Below are positions 1-9,549 of a stretch of 64,000 nt of DNA, one piece after another. The notes beneath the pieces are model-generated. The model ran no database searches. It was not told the DNA's origin and saw only the letters and a program-made list of their open reading frames with translations. The first letter of the stretch is position 1; every line of letters starts with the position of its first letter. The position numbers and the translations under genes are program-made. This stretch comes from Burkholderia sp. SRS-W-2-2016 (lineage in GTDB: Bacteria; Pseudomonadota; Gammaproteobacteria; Burkholderiales; Burkholderiaceae), in NCBI RefSeq assembly GCF_001931485.1, contig NZ_MSDV01000024.1, positions 23,294 to 87,293 on the forward strand, read 5' to 3'.

Positions 1-373
1 CGAACGCCTGGCGGACCGCGGCCATCGCGGGGACGGTCAGCGGCACGCTGACGACGGTTTCACCGAAGCGCGGCACGGTACCGGCCTGATCGCTGACGCC
101 GCTCGCGAACGGCTTGCCGTTCAGTTCGAGATCGAGCGAGATGCCGGAGAACGTCAGCGTGGTGTCGTTCGGGTTCTGCACGCGCAGCTTCAGGTTGAAG
201 CGCATTTCGAAGCCTTCGCCGGGCAGCGGTTCGATGCCGGCGACGTTCACGCGTAATGGATCGCCGCCGAGCAGGCCGGCGCAACCGGTGAGTGTCAGGG
301 TGGCGATGGCCATGACGAAAATGCGCAGCAGCGCGGAACGAGGCCTGCAAAGCAGCATGCGTAACGAGAACAT
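1..373 (-). CDS. LEA type 2 family lipoprotein (C-terminus beyond window)
   Basis: Reading leftward from an ATG at 373, the protein begins with a basic and hydrophobic segment ending in the lipobox LTGC, so Cys31 should be lipidated. The mature part (GEGFEMRFNLKLRVQNPN, then SGISLDLELNGKPFASGV) has the look of the LEA14/WHy β-sandwich domain, in which conserved Asn-Pro follows a β-strand. The frame is open to base 1, so the 3' end is missing. It lies 105 bases downstream of the DUF2917 gene on the same strand. The family is membrane-anchored and often stress-linked; no specific role is known. Recognition is by motif only. Confidence 0.75.
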   Translation of the reverse strand, partial: MFSLRMLLCRPRSALLRIFVMAIATLTLTGCAGLLGGDPLRVNVAGIEPLPGEGFEMRFNLKLRVQNPNDTTLTFSGISLDLELNGKPFASGVSDQAGTVPRFGETVVSVPLTVPAMAAVRQAF

Positions 374-478
374 GACCGGCACCTGAAAGAAGGAAGCGGA
401 CAGTGAGCGAGGTGGTTACGCATTCTAACCGGCGCAGCGGCGGCGGTTTCGTGAGACGGCGATGATGAGCGCGACGGC

Positions 479-886
479 TCAGGCGACGCGCCGCAACTGT
501 CGAGCAACGAAGCTCGCGACGCCCGGAACGGCACGGCGAATGAGCGCGCGCACAGCGCTCGTGCCGGTCGATGCCGGTGCGACCCGAAGCGTGGCGCCGG
601 CACGCGGCGCACGGATCGTCACGACGCCATGTTGGCCGATCACGAACTGCTCGCCTTCGTGGACGGTAATCGATGTGACCGGTGCAGCGCTACCGAGCCA
701 CGCAAGCGAGTGGTCGCGAAAGCAGAGTTCCAGGTCACCTTCGACGGCCACGATGGCCGTGCCGGCACGCAGATCGACAAGCGTCGACTGGCCGCGAGCA
801 ACGCGTAACGCGCCAGGATCGGATGGGAACACGGCGGAGTGCGAGCGAGTCACGATGGTTTCCTTCGAATCGTTTTCCTGCTGCAC
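479..886 (-). CDS. DUF2917 domain protein
   Basis: A 135-residue soluble protein. The central block (GQSTLVDLRAGTAIVAVEG, then HEGEQFVIGQHGVVTIRAP) is the short cupin-like β-rich pattern of DUF2917 proteins, which are common in Burkholderiaceae. The C-terminal 35 residues are basic and Ala-rich. The gene is divergent from the MocR-type regulator that begins at 1032, with about 145 bases between them. That arrangement suggests the regulator controls this gene. The function of the family is unknown to me. Confidence 0.7.
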   Translation of the reverse strand: MQQENDSKETIVTRSHSAVFPSDPGALRVARGQSTLVDLRAGTAIVAVEGDLELCFRDHSLAWLGSAAPVTSITVHEGEQFVIGQHGVVTIRAPRAGATLRVAPASTGTSAVRALIRRAVPGVASFVARQLRRVA

Positions 887-1031
887 AGCTTATTGAGTTC
901 GTTCACGTGAAAACAGCGACAAGCATCGACAATCTGAAGCGCTACAGCGACGCATTCGGACCCGCTGTATCGGTCGCCATCGTGCCGATCTGTATCTGTT
1001 GTCGCGCGTCGACTGTGCGCACCATCGACGC

Positions 1032-2534
1032 ATGGACGACCTGACCTTCGAGCGGCGCGACGCGCGCGCTACCCCCTTACCGGACGGCCAGCCGCTTTAC
1101 CGGCAACTGGCCGATCACTATCGCCGCGCGATCGGCAACGGCGTGCTGCGCGTGGGCGATCGCATGCCGTCGATGCGCGCATTCATGCAGCGCCACAACG
1201 TGAGTCTCGCGACGGCGACCGAAAGCTATCGCGTGCTCGAACGCGCGGCGCTGATCGAAGCGCGGCCGCGGTCGGGCTATTTCGTGCGTGTGCCGCCGGC
1301 GGCGCTGCCGGCCGCGGTCGAACCGGATCCGGCACAGTTGCCGGGCGAAGCGCAGTTCGTCGGGATTCACGCGGCGATTTCGGCGATCGTGTCGAAATTC
1401 CAGCGCTTCCCGCAGGCGCTCAATCTCGGCGGCGCGACCGCGTGCCCCGAACTCTATCCGACCGATGCTTTGCGCCAGGCCGCGATACGCGCGTTGCGGC
1501 GCGAGCCGACGCTGCTGACTTCGGCCGGTCCCGACCTCGGCGATCCCGCGTTGCGCGCGGTCATTGCGCGGCGCGCGCTCGACGGCGGCATCGAGATCGG
1601 CGCGGACGAAATCATCATGACGCACGGCGGCATCGAAGCGGTGAACCTCGCGCTGCGCGCGGTGACCCAGCCGGGCGACACTGTCGCGGTCGAATCGCCG
1701 TGTTTTTTCGGCTTGCTGCAGGTGCTCGAAAGCCTCGGACTGCGCGCGCTCGAAATCCCGACGAGTCCGAGCACGGGTCTCGCGGTCGACGCACTGAGCT
1801 TTGCGCTGCAGCACCATCCCGGCATCAAGGCTGTGGTCGTGGTGCCGAATCTGCAGAATCCGCTCGGCAGCGTAATGCCCGACGCGCACAAGGCGGCTCT
1901 CGTCGGGCTGTGCTCGCGCGCCGGCGTGGCGCTGATCGAGGACGATCCGTATCGCGAACTGGTCGACGACGAACCCGCGCCGCGATCGCTGAAGGCGTGG
2001 GACACGGACGGCACGGTGATTCATTGCACGTCGTTCAACAAGACGCTCGCGCCGGGCATGCGGATCGGCTGGATCAACGGTGGACGCTGGCATCCGCGCG
2101 TGCGGATGCTGAAGTTCGCGCAGTCGCGTCACAACGAACAGCTGTCGCAGGTCGTGCTGGCAGGTTTTCTGGAGACGGGCGCCTACGCGCGACATCTGCG
2201 GCGCTTGCGCGACAGCCTGCGGTGTCAGCGCGAACGCATGGCGCTGGCGATTGCCGCGGCGTTTCCCGAGGGCACGCGCTTTACGCCGCCGCGCGGCGGA
2301 CTGTTTTTCTGGATCGAGTTGCCGCGCGGGTTGTCGTCGGCGGCATTATTCGACGCCGCGCTGGACGACGGCATCCGCATCATGCCCGGGACCGTGTTTT
2401 CGAACACCGGGCGCTTCGATCATTTCATCCGGCTCAGTTGCCCGAGCACCGACCTCGAATGGCTCGACGACGCGGCGCGTCGAGTGGGGCGCCTTGCCAG
2501 GCGGATGAGCGGGCATGGCGGGGCCGATGCATGA
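1032..2534 (+). CDS. MocR-type GntR/aminotransferase transcriptional regulator
   Basis: About 500 residues in two parts. Residues 15-85 form a GntR-type winged helix (PLYRQLADHYRRAIGNG, then GDRMPSMRAFMQRHNVS). Residues 110-490 form a fold type I aminotransferase domain, with the PLP lysine predicted at Lys337 in TSFNKTLAPGMRIGW. Members bind PLP or its amino-acid adducts and usually activate a divergent gene. The start at 1032 is the first Met beside the wHTH; an in-frame ATG lies at 999. No good Shine-Dalgarno site is seen for either. Motif order and length fit the MocR/PdxR group well; the effector cannot be told from sequence. Confidence 0.88.
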   Translation: MDDLTFERRDARATPLPDGQPLYRQLADHYRRAIGNGVLRVGDRMPSMRAFMQRHNVSLATATESYRVLERAALIEARPRSGYFVRVPPAALPAAVEPDPAQLPGEAQFVGIHAAISAIVSKFQRFPQALNLGGATACPELYPTDALRQAAIRALRREPTLLTSAGPDLGDPALRAVIARRALDGGIEIGADEIIMTHGGIEAVNLALRAVTQPGDTVAVESPCFFGLLQVLESLGLRALEIPTSPSTGLAVDALSFALQHHPGIKAVVVVPNLQNPLGSVMPDAHKAALVGLCSRAGVALIEDDPYRELVDDEPAPRSLKAWDTDGTVIHCTSFNKTLAPGMRIGWINGGRWHPRVRMLKFAQSRHNEQLSQVVLAGFLETGAYARHLRRLRDSLRCQRERMALAIAAAFPEGTRFTPPRGGLFFWIELPRGLSSAALFDAALDDGIRIMPGTVFSNTGRFDHFIRLSCPSTDLEWLDDAARRVGRLARRMSGHGGADA

Positions 2535-2649
2535 CAGCGATAGCAGGTATCATTTTTGGCTGTGCGCTTCACGCCGCGATCTGCGCAGCGGCCTGCGCAA
2601 AAAGCGAGCGCGCGACCGACGTTGCCGCCCATCAATTCCGAACACCGCA

Positions 2650-3138
2650 ATGACCGACCCAACTTCCCCCGCAAAAACAGTCCCCCCCGTGCTCCCCGAA
2701 AGCCCGTTCGTCGACCGTCTCGGCGCGCAGCTTCTGTCCGCCGCCGACGGCGTCAGCGAAGTGGTGCTGCCGTTGCAGCACGATCACATGAACACGTGGG
2801 ACGTCGCGCACGGCGGCGTCACGATGACGCTCGCCGACATCGCGCTGGCGATGGCCGCGCGCAGTCTTGCCGGCGACGGCGTCGGCGTCGTCACCGTCGA
2901 GATGAAAGTCAACTTCATGCAGCCGGGCCGCGGCGAGTTGCGCGCAAGCGGCCGCGTGCTGCATCGCTCGACGACGATGGCCTATTGCGAAGGCGAGATT
3001 CGCGACAGCGAAGGCCACTTCGTCGCCAAGGCGCTCGGCACCTTCAAATACATGCGCCGCCTCGCGGTGGGCCGCGACGTCGCGCGCCAGCGTCTGCGTA
3101 CCGACCCCGGCGCGAAGCCCGGTCCGAGCGACGGCTGA
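2650..3138 (+). CDS. PaaI-family hotdog thioesterase
   Basis: 162 residues with one hotdog-fold domain. The segment HGGVTMTLADIALAMAAR carries the HGG turn and the acidic residue on the following helix that define PaaI-type acyl-CoA thioesterases. VTVEMKVNFMQPGRG is the typical central strand. The C-terminus is basic and disordered. The upstream in-frame extension to 2515 overlaps the MocR gene and looks non-coding, so the ATG before MTDPTSPAK is preferred. It leads a co-directional run with an oxidoreductase, an SDR enzyme and an esterase, a grouping seen for degradation of aliphatic or aromatic carboxylic compounds. Substrate unknown. Confidence 0.8.
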   Translation: MTDPTSPAKTVPPVLPESPFVDRLGAQLLSAADGVSEVVLPLQHDHMNTWDVAHGGVTMTLADIALAMAARSLAGDGVGVVTVEMKVNFMQPGRGELRASGRVLHRSTTMAYCEGEIRDSEGHFVAKALGTFKYMRRLAVGRDVARQRLRTDPGAKPGPSDG

Positions 3139-3220
3139 GCGTCCGTATCTCAGCATCTGAACACCAGACGCGGTTCACCCCCGACCCGCGTCGCCCCCAT
3201 CAACCCAAGGAGACGACCCG

Positions 3221-4219
3221 ATGAGCCAGATCAACCGCCAACTGCTGCTGGTTTCGCGTCCGCAAGGCGCGGTCACGCCCGATAACTTCAAGCTCGTCGA
3301 AACGCCGCTCGCGCCGCTCGCCGACGGCGAAGTGCGGGTGCGCAACCACTACCTGTCGCTCGATCCGTATATGCGCGGCCGCATGAACGACAGCAAGTCG
3401 TACGCGGCGCCGCAGCCGCTGAACGAAGTGATGATCGGCGGCACGGTCGGCGAAGTGGTCGAGTCGAGGAATCCGAAGTTCGCGGTCGGCGACAAGGTCG
3501 TCGCGATGTTCGGCTGGCAGGAGTACGGCACCTCGAACGGCGCCGGCATCCAGAAGGTCGACGACACCCACGTGCCGCTGTCCGCGTATCTCGGTCCGGT
3601 CGGCATGCCGGGCGTCACCGCGTGGTACGGGCTGAACCGCATCATCGCGCCGAAGGCCGGCGAGACCGTGGTGGTCAGCGCGGCGAGCGGCGCGGTCGGT
3701 AGCGTGGTCGGCCAGCTCGCGAAAGCGGCCGGCGCGCGCGCGGTCGGTATCGCGGGCGGTGCGGACAAGTGCCGCTACGTGATCGACACGCTCGGCTTCG
3801 ACGCCTGCGTCGACTACAAGGCCGGCAACCTGTACCAGGACCTGAAGGCGGCGACGCCGGATGGCGTGGACGGCTGCTTCGAGAACGTCGGCGGCGAGGT
3901 GCTCGACGCGACGTTCGCGCGGATGAACGCGTTCGGGCGCATCGCGCTGTGCGGTTTTATCGCCGGCTACGACGGTCAGCCGCTGCCGCTCAAAAATCCC
4001 GCGCTGATGCTCACGCAGCGGCTGCTGGTGCAGGGCTTTATCGTCAGCGAACATATGGAAGTGTGGCCGGATGCGCTCAAGCAGCTCGGCACGCTGGTCG
4101 CGCAGCAGAAGCTGCAGTATCGCGAGACCATCGCGCAAGGGCTCGAGTCCGCGCCGGAAGCGTTCATGGGGCTGCTGAAGGGCAAGAACTTCGGCAAGCA
4201 GCTGGTCAAGCTGATCTGA
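3221..4219 (+). CDS. NADP-dependent MDR oxidoreductase (CurA/LTB4DH type)
   Basis: 332 residues of the zinc-free medium-chain dehydrogenase/reductase group. The N-terminal GroES-like part has the signature SLDPYMRGRMND. The Rossmann part has VVSAASGAVGSVVGQLAK with the AxxGxxG nucleotide loop. Family members reduce activated double bonds (leukotriene B4 12-hydroxydehydrogenase, curcumin reductase, 2-alkenal reductase). A strong ribosome site, AAGGAG, lies about 9 bases before the ATG. The SDR gene follows after 59 bases, so co-transcription is likely. The physiological substrate is not evident. Confidence 0.88.
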   Translation: MSQINRQLLLVSRPQGAVTPDNFKLVETPLAPLADGEVRVRNHYLSLDPYMRGRMNDSKSYAAPQPLNEVMIGGTVGEVVESRNPKFAVGDKVVAMFGWQEYGTSNGAGIQKVDDTHVPLSAYLGPVGMPGVTAWYGLNRIIAPKAGETVVVSAASGAVGSVVGQLAKAAGARAVGIAGGADKCRYVIDTLGFDACVDYKAGNLYQDLKAATPDGVDGCFENVGGEVLDATFARMNAFGRIALCGFIAGYDGQPLPLKNPALMLTQRLLVQGFIVSEHMEVWPDALKQLGTLVAQQKLQYRETIAQGLESAPEAFMGLLKGKNFGKQLVKLI

Positions 4220-4278
4220 TCGGCGCGTCGACTTCGCTACCACAACGGCACACCGCCACTGAACCGGGGATTGGAAAA

Positions 4279-5169
4279 ATGACGTTTGAATTTGCAGGCA
4301 AGGTGGCGGTGATCACCGGCGCGGGCAGCGGCTTCGGCCGCGCGTTCGCGCACAAGGGCGCGGCGCTCGGCATGAAGCTGGTGCTGGCCGATGTCGATGC
4401 GCAAGAACTCGCGCGCACCGTCGACGGATTGCGCGCGGCCGGCGCCGACGCGATCGGCGTGCCGACCGACGTATCGAACGCCGCCCAGGTCGAAGCGCTC
4501 GCGCAGGCCGCGCTCGATGCGTTCGGCAAGGTGCATCTGCTGTTTAACAACGCGGGCGTCGGCACCGGCGGCCTGTTGTGGGAAAGCTCGGCGAACGACT
4601 GGTCGTGGGTGTTCGGCGTCAACGTGATGGGCGTCGCGCACGGCGTGCGGGTGTTCACGCCGATCATGCTCGCGCAGAACGAGCCCGCGCATATCGTCAA
4701 CACGGCGTCGGTCGCGGGGCTGTTGTCGCCGCCGGCGATGGGCATCTACAACGCGTCGAAGCACGCGGTGGTGTCGTTGACCGAGACGCTTTATCAGGAT
4801 CTGAAGCTCGCGCAGGCGCAGAGCACGGACGGCGCGCAGGTCGGCTGCTCGTTGCTGTGTCCGGCCTTCGTGCCGACCGGCATCGCCGATGCCGAGCGCG
4901 CGCGTCCGGACGACCTGCGCAACGCGGGCCGGCCGACGCGCTCGCAAATCGCCGCCGGCAAGCAGTTGCAGCGCGCGGTGCAGTCGGGCCGCCTCACCGC
5001 CGACGACGTCGCGAACCTCACGTTCGACGCGATCGCCGCGCGGCGTTTCTATATCATCACGCATCCGGGCATCATGGCGACCGTGAAGCTGCGCCACGAC
5101 GACATCGAGCAGTTGCGCGAGCCGTCCGATCCGATGTCGCTGAAACCCGAAGTGAAGGGCGCGGAGTAG
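4279..5169 (+). CDS. Short-chain dehydrogenase/reductase
   Basis: 296 residues of a classical SDR. The cofactor loop is VITGAGSGFGRAF, the NNAG motif is LLFNNAGVGTGG, and the catalytic pair is Tyr157 and Lys161 in IYNASK. The acidic DVD after β3 suggests NAD preference. ATG 4279 follows GGGGATTGGAAAA, which serves as a weak ribosome site. The reading frame extends far upstream but overlaps the MDR gene in a non-coding manner. Together with the neighbouring thioesterase, MDR enzyme and esterase this looks like part of a small catabolic operon. Confidence 0.88.
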   Translation: MTFEFAGKVAVITGAGSGFGRAFAHKGAALGMKLVLADVDAQELARTVDGLRAAGADAIGVPTDVSNAAQVEALAQAALDAFGKVHLLFNNAGVGTGGLLWESSANDWSWVFGVNVMGVAHGVRVFTPIMLAQNEPAHIVNTASVAGLLSPPAMGIYNASKHAVVSLTETLYQDLKLAQAQSTDGAQVGCSLLCPAFVPTGIADAERARPDDLRNAGRPTRSQIAAGKQLQRAVQSGRLTADDVANLTFDAIAARRFYIITHPGIMATVKLRHDDIEQLREPSDPMSLKPEVKGAE

Positions 5170-5274
5170 CCGCCGGTCGCCGGGTATTTGAACCGGCATC
5201 GCGCGCGGCCCTACGTTCGTTGTTATCCAAACCGGGGCGTTCGAGCGCGGCGCGGATTGCCACGCGTGCCAGAT

Positions 5275-5320
5275 CGCCTCACCACACGCCTCACATCACG
5301 CCTCACAGATCACGCCTCAC
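5275..5320. repeat. Short direct repeats CGCCTCAC upstream of the esterase
   Basis: The octamer CGCCTCAC occurs at 5275, 5287, 5299 and 5313, spaced 12, 12 and 14 bases apart. The array ends 2 bases before the ATG at 5323 and displaces any recognisable Shine-Dalgarno sequence. Confidence 0.8.
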
Positions 5321-5322
5321 AC

Positions 5323-6282
5323 ATGCCGTTGAATCCGAAGATCGAGCAGGTGCTCGACATGATCGCGCGGGCCCGGCGCCCGCAGTATCACGAGATGAGC
5401 GCGCAAGCGGCGCGCGCATCGTATGAAAAAAGCGCGCCGATCCTCGAGATCGCGAGCGCGCCGATGTTTTCTATCGAAGACCTGCGGGTGCCGACCCGCG
5501 ACGGCGCGACGATCCGCGCGCGCCTCTACTGTCCGGTCGAGCCGAACTGGGCCGAACCGCTGCCGGCCTTCGTCTACTACCACGGCGGCGGCTTCACGGT
5601 CGGCAGCGTCGATACGCACGACGCGTTGTGCCGGATGTTCGCGCGCGACGGCCGCTGCGCGGTGCTGTCGGTCGATTACCGGCTCGCGCCCGAGCACAAA
5701 TTTCCGACCGCGGTCGACGACTCATTCGACGCGCTCAGCTGGCTGCACGCGCACGCGGCCGAATTCGGTATCGATGCGGAGCGGCTAGCGGTCGGCGGCG
5801 ATAGCGCGGGCGGCACGCTGGCGACGGTCTGCGCGGTGCTCGCGCGCGACGCCGGTATCGCGCTCGCGCTGCAATTGCTGATCTATCCGGGCACGACCGG
5901 CCATCAGCAGACCGACTCGCATTCGCGGCTCGCGAACGGTTTTCTGCTGTCGGGCGACACGATCCAGTGGTTCTTCGAGCAATACCTGCGCGACAGCCGC
6001 GATCGCGACGACTGGCGCTTCGCGCCGCTCGACGGCGTGAGCGGCGCGCCCGATTTCGAAGGCATCGCGCCCGCATGGATCGCGACCGCCGAATACGATC
6101 CGCTCAGCGACGAGGGCGACGCGTATGCGGACAAGCTGCGCGCGCTCGGCAACCGGGTCACGCTGAAGCGCTACCCGGGGATGATTCACGAGTTCTTCAA
6201 GATGGGCGGCTATGTGCCGGACGTTGCGCAAGCGCACGCGGATGCCGCGGCGGCGTTGCGCGCGGCGTTTGGGATTGACTGA
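5323..6282 (+). CDS. Alpha/beta hydrolase, HSL (acetyl-esterase) family
   Basis: 319 residues. The oxyanion motif YYHGGGFTVGS and the nucleophile elbow GDSAGG (Ser161) place it in the hormone-sensitive-lipase group. The other triad residues are probably Asp in EYDPLSDEGDAY and His in GMIHEFF. It should hydrolyse short-chain carboxyl esters in the cytoplasm. The ATG at 5323 is preceded not by a purine-rich ribosome site but by four copies of CGCCTCAC (5275-5320), which is odd. It is last in the rightward run from 2650. Confidence 0.88.
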   Translation: MPLNPKIEQVLDMIARARRPQYHEMSAQAARASYEKSAPILEIASAPMFSIEDLRVPTRDGATIRARLYCPVEPNWAEPLPAFVYYHGGGFTVGSVDTHDALCRMFARDGRCAVLSVDYRLAPEHKFPTAVDDSFDALSWLHAHAAEFGIDAERLAVGGDSAGGTLATVCAVLARDAGIALALQLLIYPGTTGHQQTDSHSRLANGFLLSGDTIQWFFEQYLRDSRDRDDWRFAPLDGVSGAPDFEGIAPAWIATAEYDPLSDEGDAYADKLRALGNRVTLKRYPGMIHEFFKMGGYVPDVAQAHADAAAALRAAFGID

Positions 6283-6386
6283 GAAGGCGAGCGAGGCTTG
6301 CCGGCGCGGGAAGCCGTGCCTTGCGGGCAGCAGGCGCGGCGGCGAATCCGGCCGCTCGCGCGCGGGCTCGCGAGTCGGGCGACGCG

Positions 6387-7247
6387 TCAAGCCACGCTGA
6401 TCGGATCCCGCTCCACATTAAACGCAAAACTGCGCTCGAAATCTCCCGGCCGCACCACCCGGTGCGAGCCGTTATCGTCGCTGCGCTCGGCAACCGCGAC
6501 GCCTAGCACGTCACCGAAGGCGGCGACCCTAACCCCGGTCGTACTGCGCGTGCCGTACTCCGGCGATTCGATAAACGCCGCCGACAACACCCGTTCCCGT
6601 TCGAGCGGAATCCCGGTCGACGGCAACTCGTCGTCGCGCGCAAGGCGCGGATCGCGCATCAGATCGATCAGCCGTTCGAGCGGCGGCATCGGCTCGCGCG
6701 CGAGCAACGTGCCCAGTTCCGCGCGCTTTCTGACCAGCTTCGGCCACGCGGTATCGAGCACCGCGTTCGAGATCCCGTGCGTGCCCGCCGCGAGCAGCTC
6801 GGGCTCGCGCCGCTCGACGCCGCGATTGCAGTACCACGCGAGCTCGCGCCGGTTCCAGTCGCCGACCAGCAGATTGAAACCGTTATAGATATCGCCGGTT
6901 TTGGCGACGTGCCGCAGATAGGCGAGCGGCGACGCGTGCGGCTGGCCGTCGGCATCGCGCGCGGCGCCGCTCAGCCAGTCGCTCACCAGCGTGCCGCGGG
7001 TCGGCGCATCGGCGCGCATCTCACTCGGCGCGCGGTAATTGGTCAGCGCGGCGAAGCGGCCGTCGCGCGTAAGCCCCAGCCACGTGCCGCCGCCGACCAG
7101 ATCGCGTCCCGCCAGCACAGCCGGCGCGTCGCGCCACCAGCCGATCGGCTCGGCGGTGCGGCGGAAGAATTCGTCGCGATTCGCGGCGAGCGTGAACAGC
7201 GGGCCGTCGACCGCGTCGGGTCGCCAGTCGAAAACGATCAGGCACAT
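6387..7247 (-). CDS. NRDE family (TANGO2-like) protein
   Basis: 286 residues. The name-giving motif is present as AANRDEFFRR. The protein begins MCLIVFDW, with the conserved Cys2 of the family, and has GGTWLGLTRDGRFAALTNYR. This is the full length expected for bacterial NRDE/TANGO2 proteins, whose mammalian member has been linked to haem and lipid handling. The bacterial role is not settled. It lies 125 bases downstream of ygfZ on the same strand, with a terminator-like hairpin between, so it probably has its own promoter. Confidence 0.85.
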   Translation of the reverse strand: MCLIVFDWRPDAVDGPLFTLAANRDEFFRRTAEPIGWWRDAPAVLAGRDLVGGGTWLGLTRDGRFAALTNYRAPSEMRADAPTRGTLVSDWLSGAARDADGQPHASPLAYLRHVAKTGDIYNGFNLLVGDWNRRELAWYCNRGVERREPELLAAGTHGISNAVLDTAWPKLVRKRAELGTLLAREPMPPLERLIDLMRDPRLARDDELPSTGIPLERERVLSAAFIESPEYGTRSTTGVRVAAFGDVLGVAVAERSDDNGSHRVVRPGDFERSFAFNVERDPISVA

Positions 7248-7328
7248 CGGGGCGCGTCTCCCGGTGAGAGCGTGGGCAACGGCGGCACCAGCCGCCCAAA
7301 AAAATCAGACGAGAATAAACCCGCCAAT

Positions 7329-7352
7329 AAAAAACGGCGCATCGCTGCGCCG
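7329..7352 (-). terminator. Rho-independent terminator of ygfZ
   Basis: Inverted repeat CGGCGCA (7335-7341) and TGCGCCG (7346-7352) with a 4-base loop. On the minus strand it is followed by six T residues (A run at 7329-7334 on the plus strand). It lies about 20 bases past the ygfZ stop. Confidence 0.88.
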
Positions 7353-7372
7353 CTTCGGGTTCCGTGCGCCGC

Positions 7373-8461
7373 TCAGACTTCGGTCGGCAAACCGTAGGGC
7401 AGCGGCAGGAACCGCAGCGCCGGACCGTCGGCCGCGCCCAGGTGCACGCTGCCGGATTCGAGCGCCGCGAGCTTGATCTCGACCAGCAGATCGACGCCGC
7501 CGCCTTGCGCGGACGCCGCGTTGACGATCATCCCGCACGGCTGGCCCGGATCGTCCGAGTGAAACAGTTCGGCACCCGGGCGCACCGCGTCCAGTTCACC
7601 GGCCACATTGGCAAGCGACGTGCGTCGCTTGATCGTGCCGCGATACTGGCTGCGCGCGACCACTTCCTGGCCCGGATAGCAGCCCTTGCGGAAATTGACC
7701 GCGCCGAGCACGTCGAAGTTGACCATTTGCGGCACGAACTGCTCGACCACCGGCTGGGTGATACGCGGCTCGCCCGCGCGGATGTCGAGCCAGTCCCACA
7801 CGGCCGGCGACACGCGCTTGAGCGTGCCGTCGAGCGACGGCAGCAGCGCTTCGACCTGCGCCTTCGGCCCGATCCACAGATAGCGCAGCCGATCGAGCGC
7901 ATCCGGCACGCGGATCAGCGTGCCCGCCGCGCCGTCGACCTGCACGTGCACGCCGTCGGGCAGCGCATCGAACACGCCGGACAGCGCGCGGCGCACGTCG
8001 CCCGCGAGACCGACCACCGCGAGTTCGGCGCTGGCGTCGGCAAGCTTCGCCTTCGCGCGCAGCACGAACATCGACAGGCGTTTTTGCACCGCCGCCTGCA
8101 CGTCCTTCGATACCAGCAGACGGATCGTGTCGCCGCTGCGCCAGCTGAGGAACGACGCGAGCAGCCGGCCCTTCGCCGAGCAGTAGCCGGCGAGCCGTGC
8201 GTTGGCGGCGTCCAGATGCTGGACGTCGTTGGTCAACTGGCCGTGCAGGAAGCTGGCCGCGTCGTCGCCGTGCACGTCGATGATCCCGAACTGCGACAGC
8301 GGCATGTATGCGCCGTGCTGGAGCACCGCGTCGAATTCGTCGGCCGACGGACGCGGCAGCACCGGCAGCGCGATCGGCGCGGCCGCTGCGGGCGCGGTGG
8401 AGGCGGGGCTGGAAGGGGTGGCTGATGCGTTAGCGGGGGCGTTGCCGAGCGGTGTATTCAT
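7373..8461 (-). CDS. ygfZ: Folate-binding protein YgfZ
   Basis: 362 residues of the GcvT-like YgfZ family. The hallmark KGCYPGQE with its conserved cysteine is present in FRKGCYPGQEVVARSQYRG. YgfZ binds tetrahydrofolate and supports repair or assembly of certain Fe-S enzymes such as MiaB, and hence tRNA modification. The N-terminus carries an Ala/Pro-rich stretch before the domain. It is divergent from mltG with only 77 bases between, so the promoters must overlap or abut. A terminator follows. Confidence 0.93.
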   Translation of the reverse strand: MNTPLGNAPANASATPSSPASTAPAAAAPIALPVLPRPSADEFDAVLQHGAYMPLSQFGIIDVHGDDAASFLHGQLTNDVQHLDAANARLAGYCSAKGRLLASFLSWRSGDTIRLLVSKDVQAAVQKRLSMFVLRAKAKLADASAELAVVGLAGDVRRALSGVFDALPDGVHVQVDGAAGTLIRVPDALDRLRYLWIGPKAQVEALLPSLDGTLKRVSPAVWDWLDIRAGEPRITQPVVEQFVPQMVNFDVLGAVNFRKGCYPGQEVVARSQYRGTIKRRTSLANVAGELDAVRPGAELFHSDDPGQPCGMIVNAASAQGGGVDLLVEIKLAALESGSVHLGAADGPALRFLPLPYGLPTEV

Positions 8462-8538
8462 GGATTCCGGGAACAGTCAATTCTGACTTTGGCTAAGGCA
8501 AACAGTTATTATATTCAGTCCAACCCCGTCACGTTTCC

Positions 8539-9549
8539 ATGTCCCTTCTGAAGAAATGCTTCACCGCCGGCGCAGTTGTAGTCGTGCTGGCCGCGGCGGC
8601 TATCGCCGCTGGATATCACTGGGCCACCCGCCCGCTCGAATTGACCCCCGCGCAACTCGACGTCACCGTCAAACCGCATAGCAGCCTGCGCAGCGTCGCG
8701 CTGCAACTGAATCGCGGCGGCGTGCCGGTCGAGCCCGAACTGTTCATCCTGATGACGCGGCTGCTCGGTCTGCAAAGCGAACTGAAATCCGGCAATTACG
8801 AGTTCAAGACGGGCATCACGCCGTACGACGTGCTGCAAAAGATCGCGCGCGGCGATGTCAACGAATACGTGGCGACGATCATCGAAGGCTGGACCTTCAA
8901 GCGCATGCGCGCGGAGCTCGACGCGAACCCGGCGCTCAAGCACGACTCGGCGGGCCTGTCCGATGCGGATCTGATGATCGCGATCGGTGCGCCGGAGGCG
9001 TCGATCGGCAACGGCGAGGGGCTGTTTTTCCCGGACACCTATCTGTTCGACAAGAACACCAGCGACCTCGACATCTACCGCCGTGCATACCGTCTGATGC
9101 GCGTGCATCTCGACGAAGCATGGCTCGCGCGCGCGCCGAACCTGCCGTACAAGAGCCCGTACGAAGCGCTGACGATGGCCTCGATCATCGAAAAGGAAAC
9201 CGGCAAGCCGTCCGACCGGCCGCTCGTCGCCGCGGTGTTCGCGAACCGTCTGCGCGCGGGCATGCCGCTGCAGACCGACCCGACCGTGATCTATGGGATG
9301 GGCGAGAGCTACGCCGGGCACATCCGCAAAAAGGATCTGCAGACCGACACTCCTTACAATACCTACACCCGCATGGGCCTGCCGCCCACGCCGATCGCGC
9401 TGCCGGGTGTCGCGTCGCTGCAGGCGGCGCTGAATCCGGCGCCGAGCACCGCGCTGTATTTCGTATCGCGCGGCGACGGCAGCAGCATCTTTTCTGAAAC
9501 CCTCGGCGAGCACAACAAGGCCGTGGACAAATACATTCGAGGGCAATAA
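8539..9549 (+). CDS. mltG: Endolytic transglycosylase MltG
   Basis: 336 residues with one N-terminal membrane anchor (about residues 9-28) and a YceG/MltG domain. The catalytic segment [19 protein letters not shown] includes the essential Glu. DPTVIYGMG and [14 protein letters not shown] are further family blocks. It cleaves nascent peptidoglycan strands at the inner membrane and so limits chain length. Its stop codon overlaps the tmk start (TAATG), so the two genes are translationally coupled. Confidence 0.95.
   Translation: MSLLKKCFTAGAVVVVLAAAAIAAGYHWATRPLELTPAQLDVTVKPHSSLRSVALQLNRGGVPVEPELFILMTRLLGLQSELKSGNYEFKTGITPYDVLQKIARGDVNEYVATIIEGWTFKRMRAELDANPALKHDSAGLSDADLMIAIGAPEASIGNGEGLFFPDTYLFDKNTSDLDIYRRAYRLMRVHLDEAWLARAPNLPYKSPYEALTMASIIEKETGKPSDRPLVAAVFANRLRAGMPLQTDPTVIYGMGESYAGHIRKKDLQTDTPYNTYTRMGLPPTPIALPGVASLQAALNPAPSTALYFVSRGDGSSIFSETLGEHNKAVDKYIRGQ

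Noticed and set aside
4578..5426. Long alternative frames over the SDR, esterase, glycosyltransferase and kinase genes
   Set aside because: These Arg- and Ala-rich frames are the usual shadows of high-GC coding DNA and lack motifs or ribosome sites.
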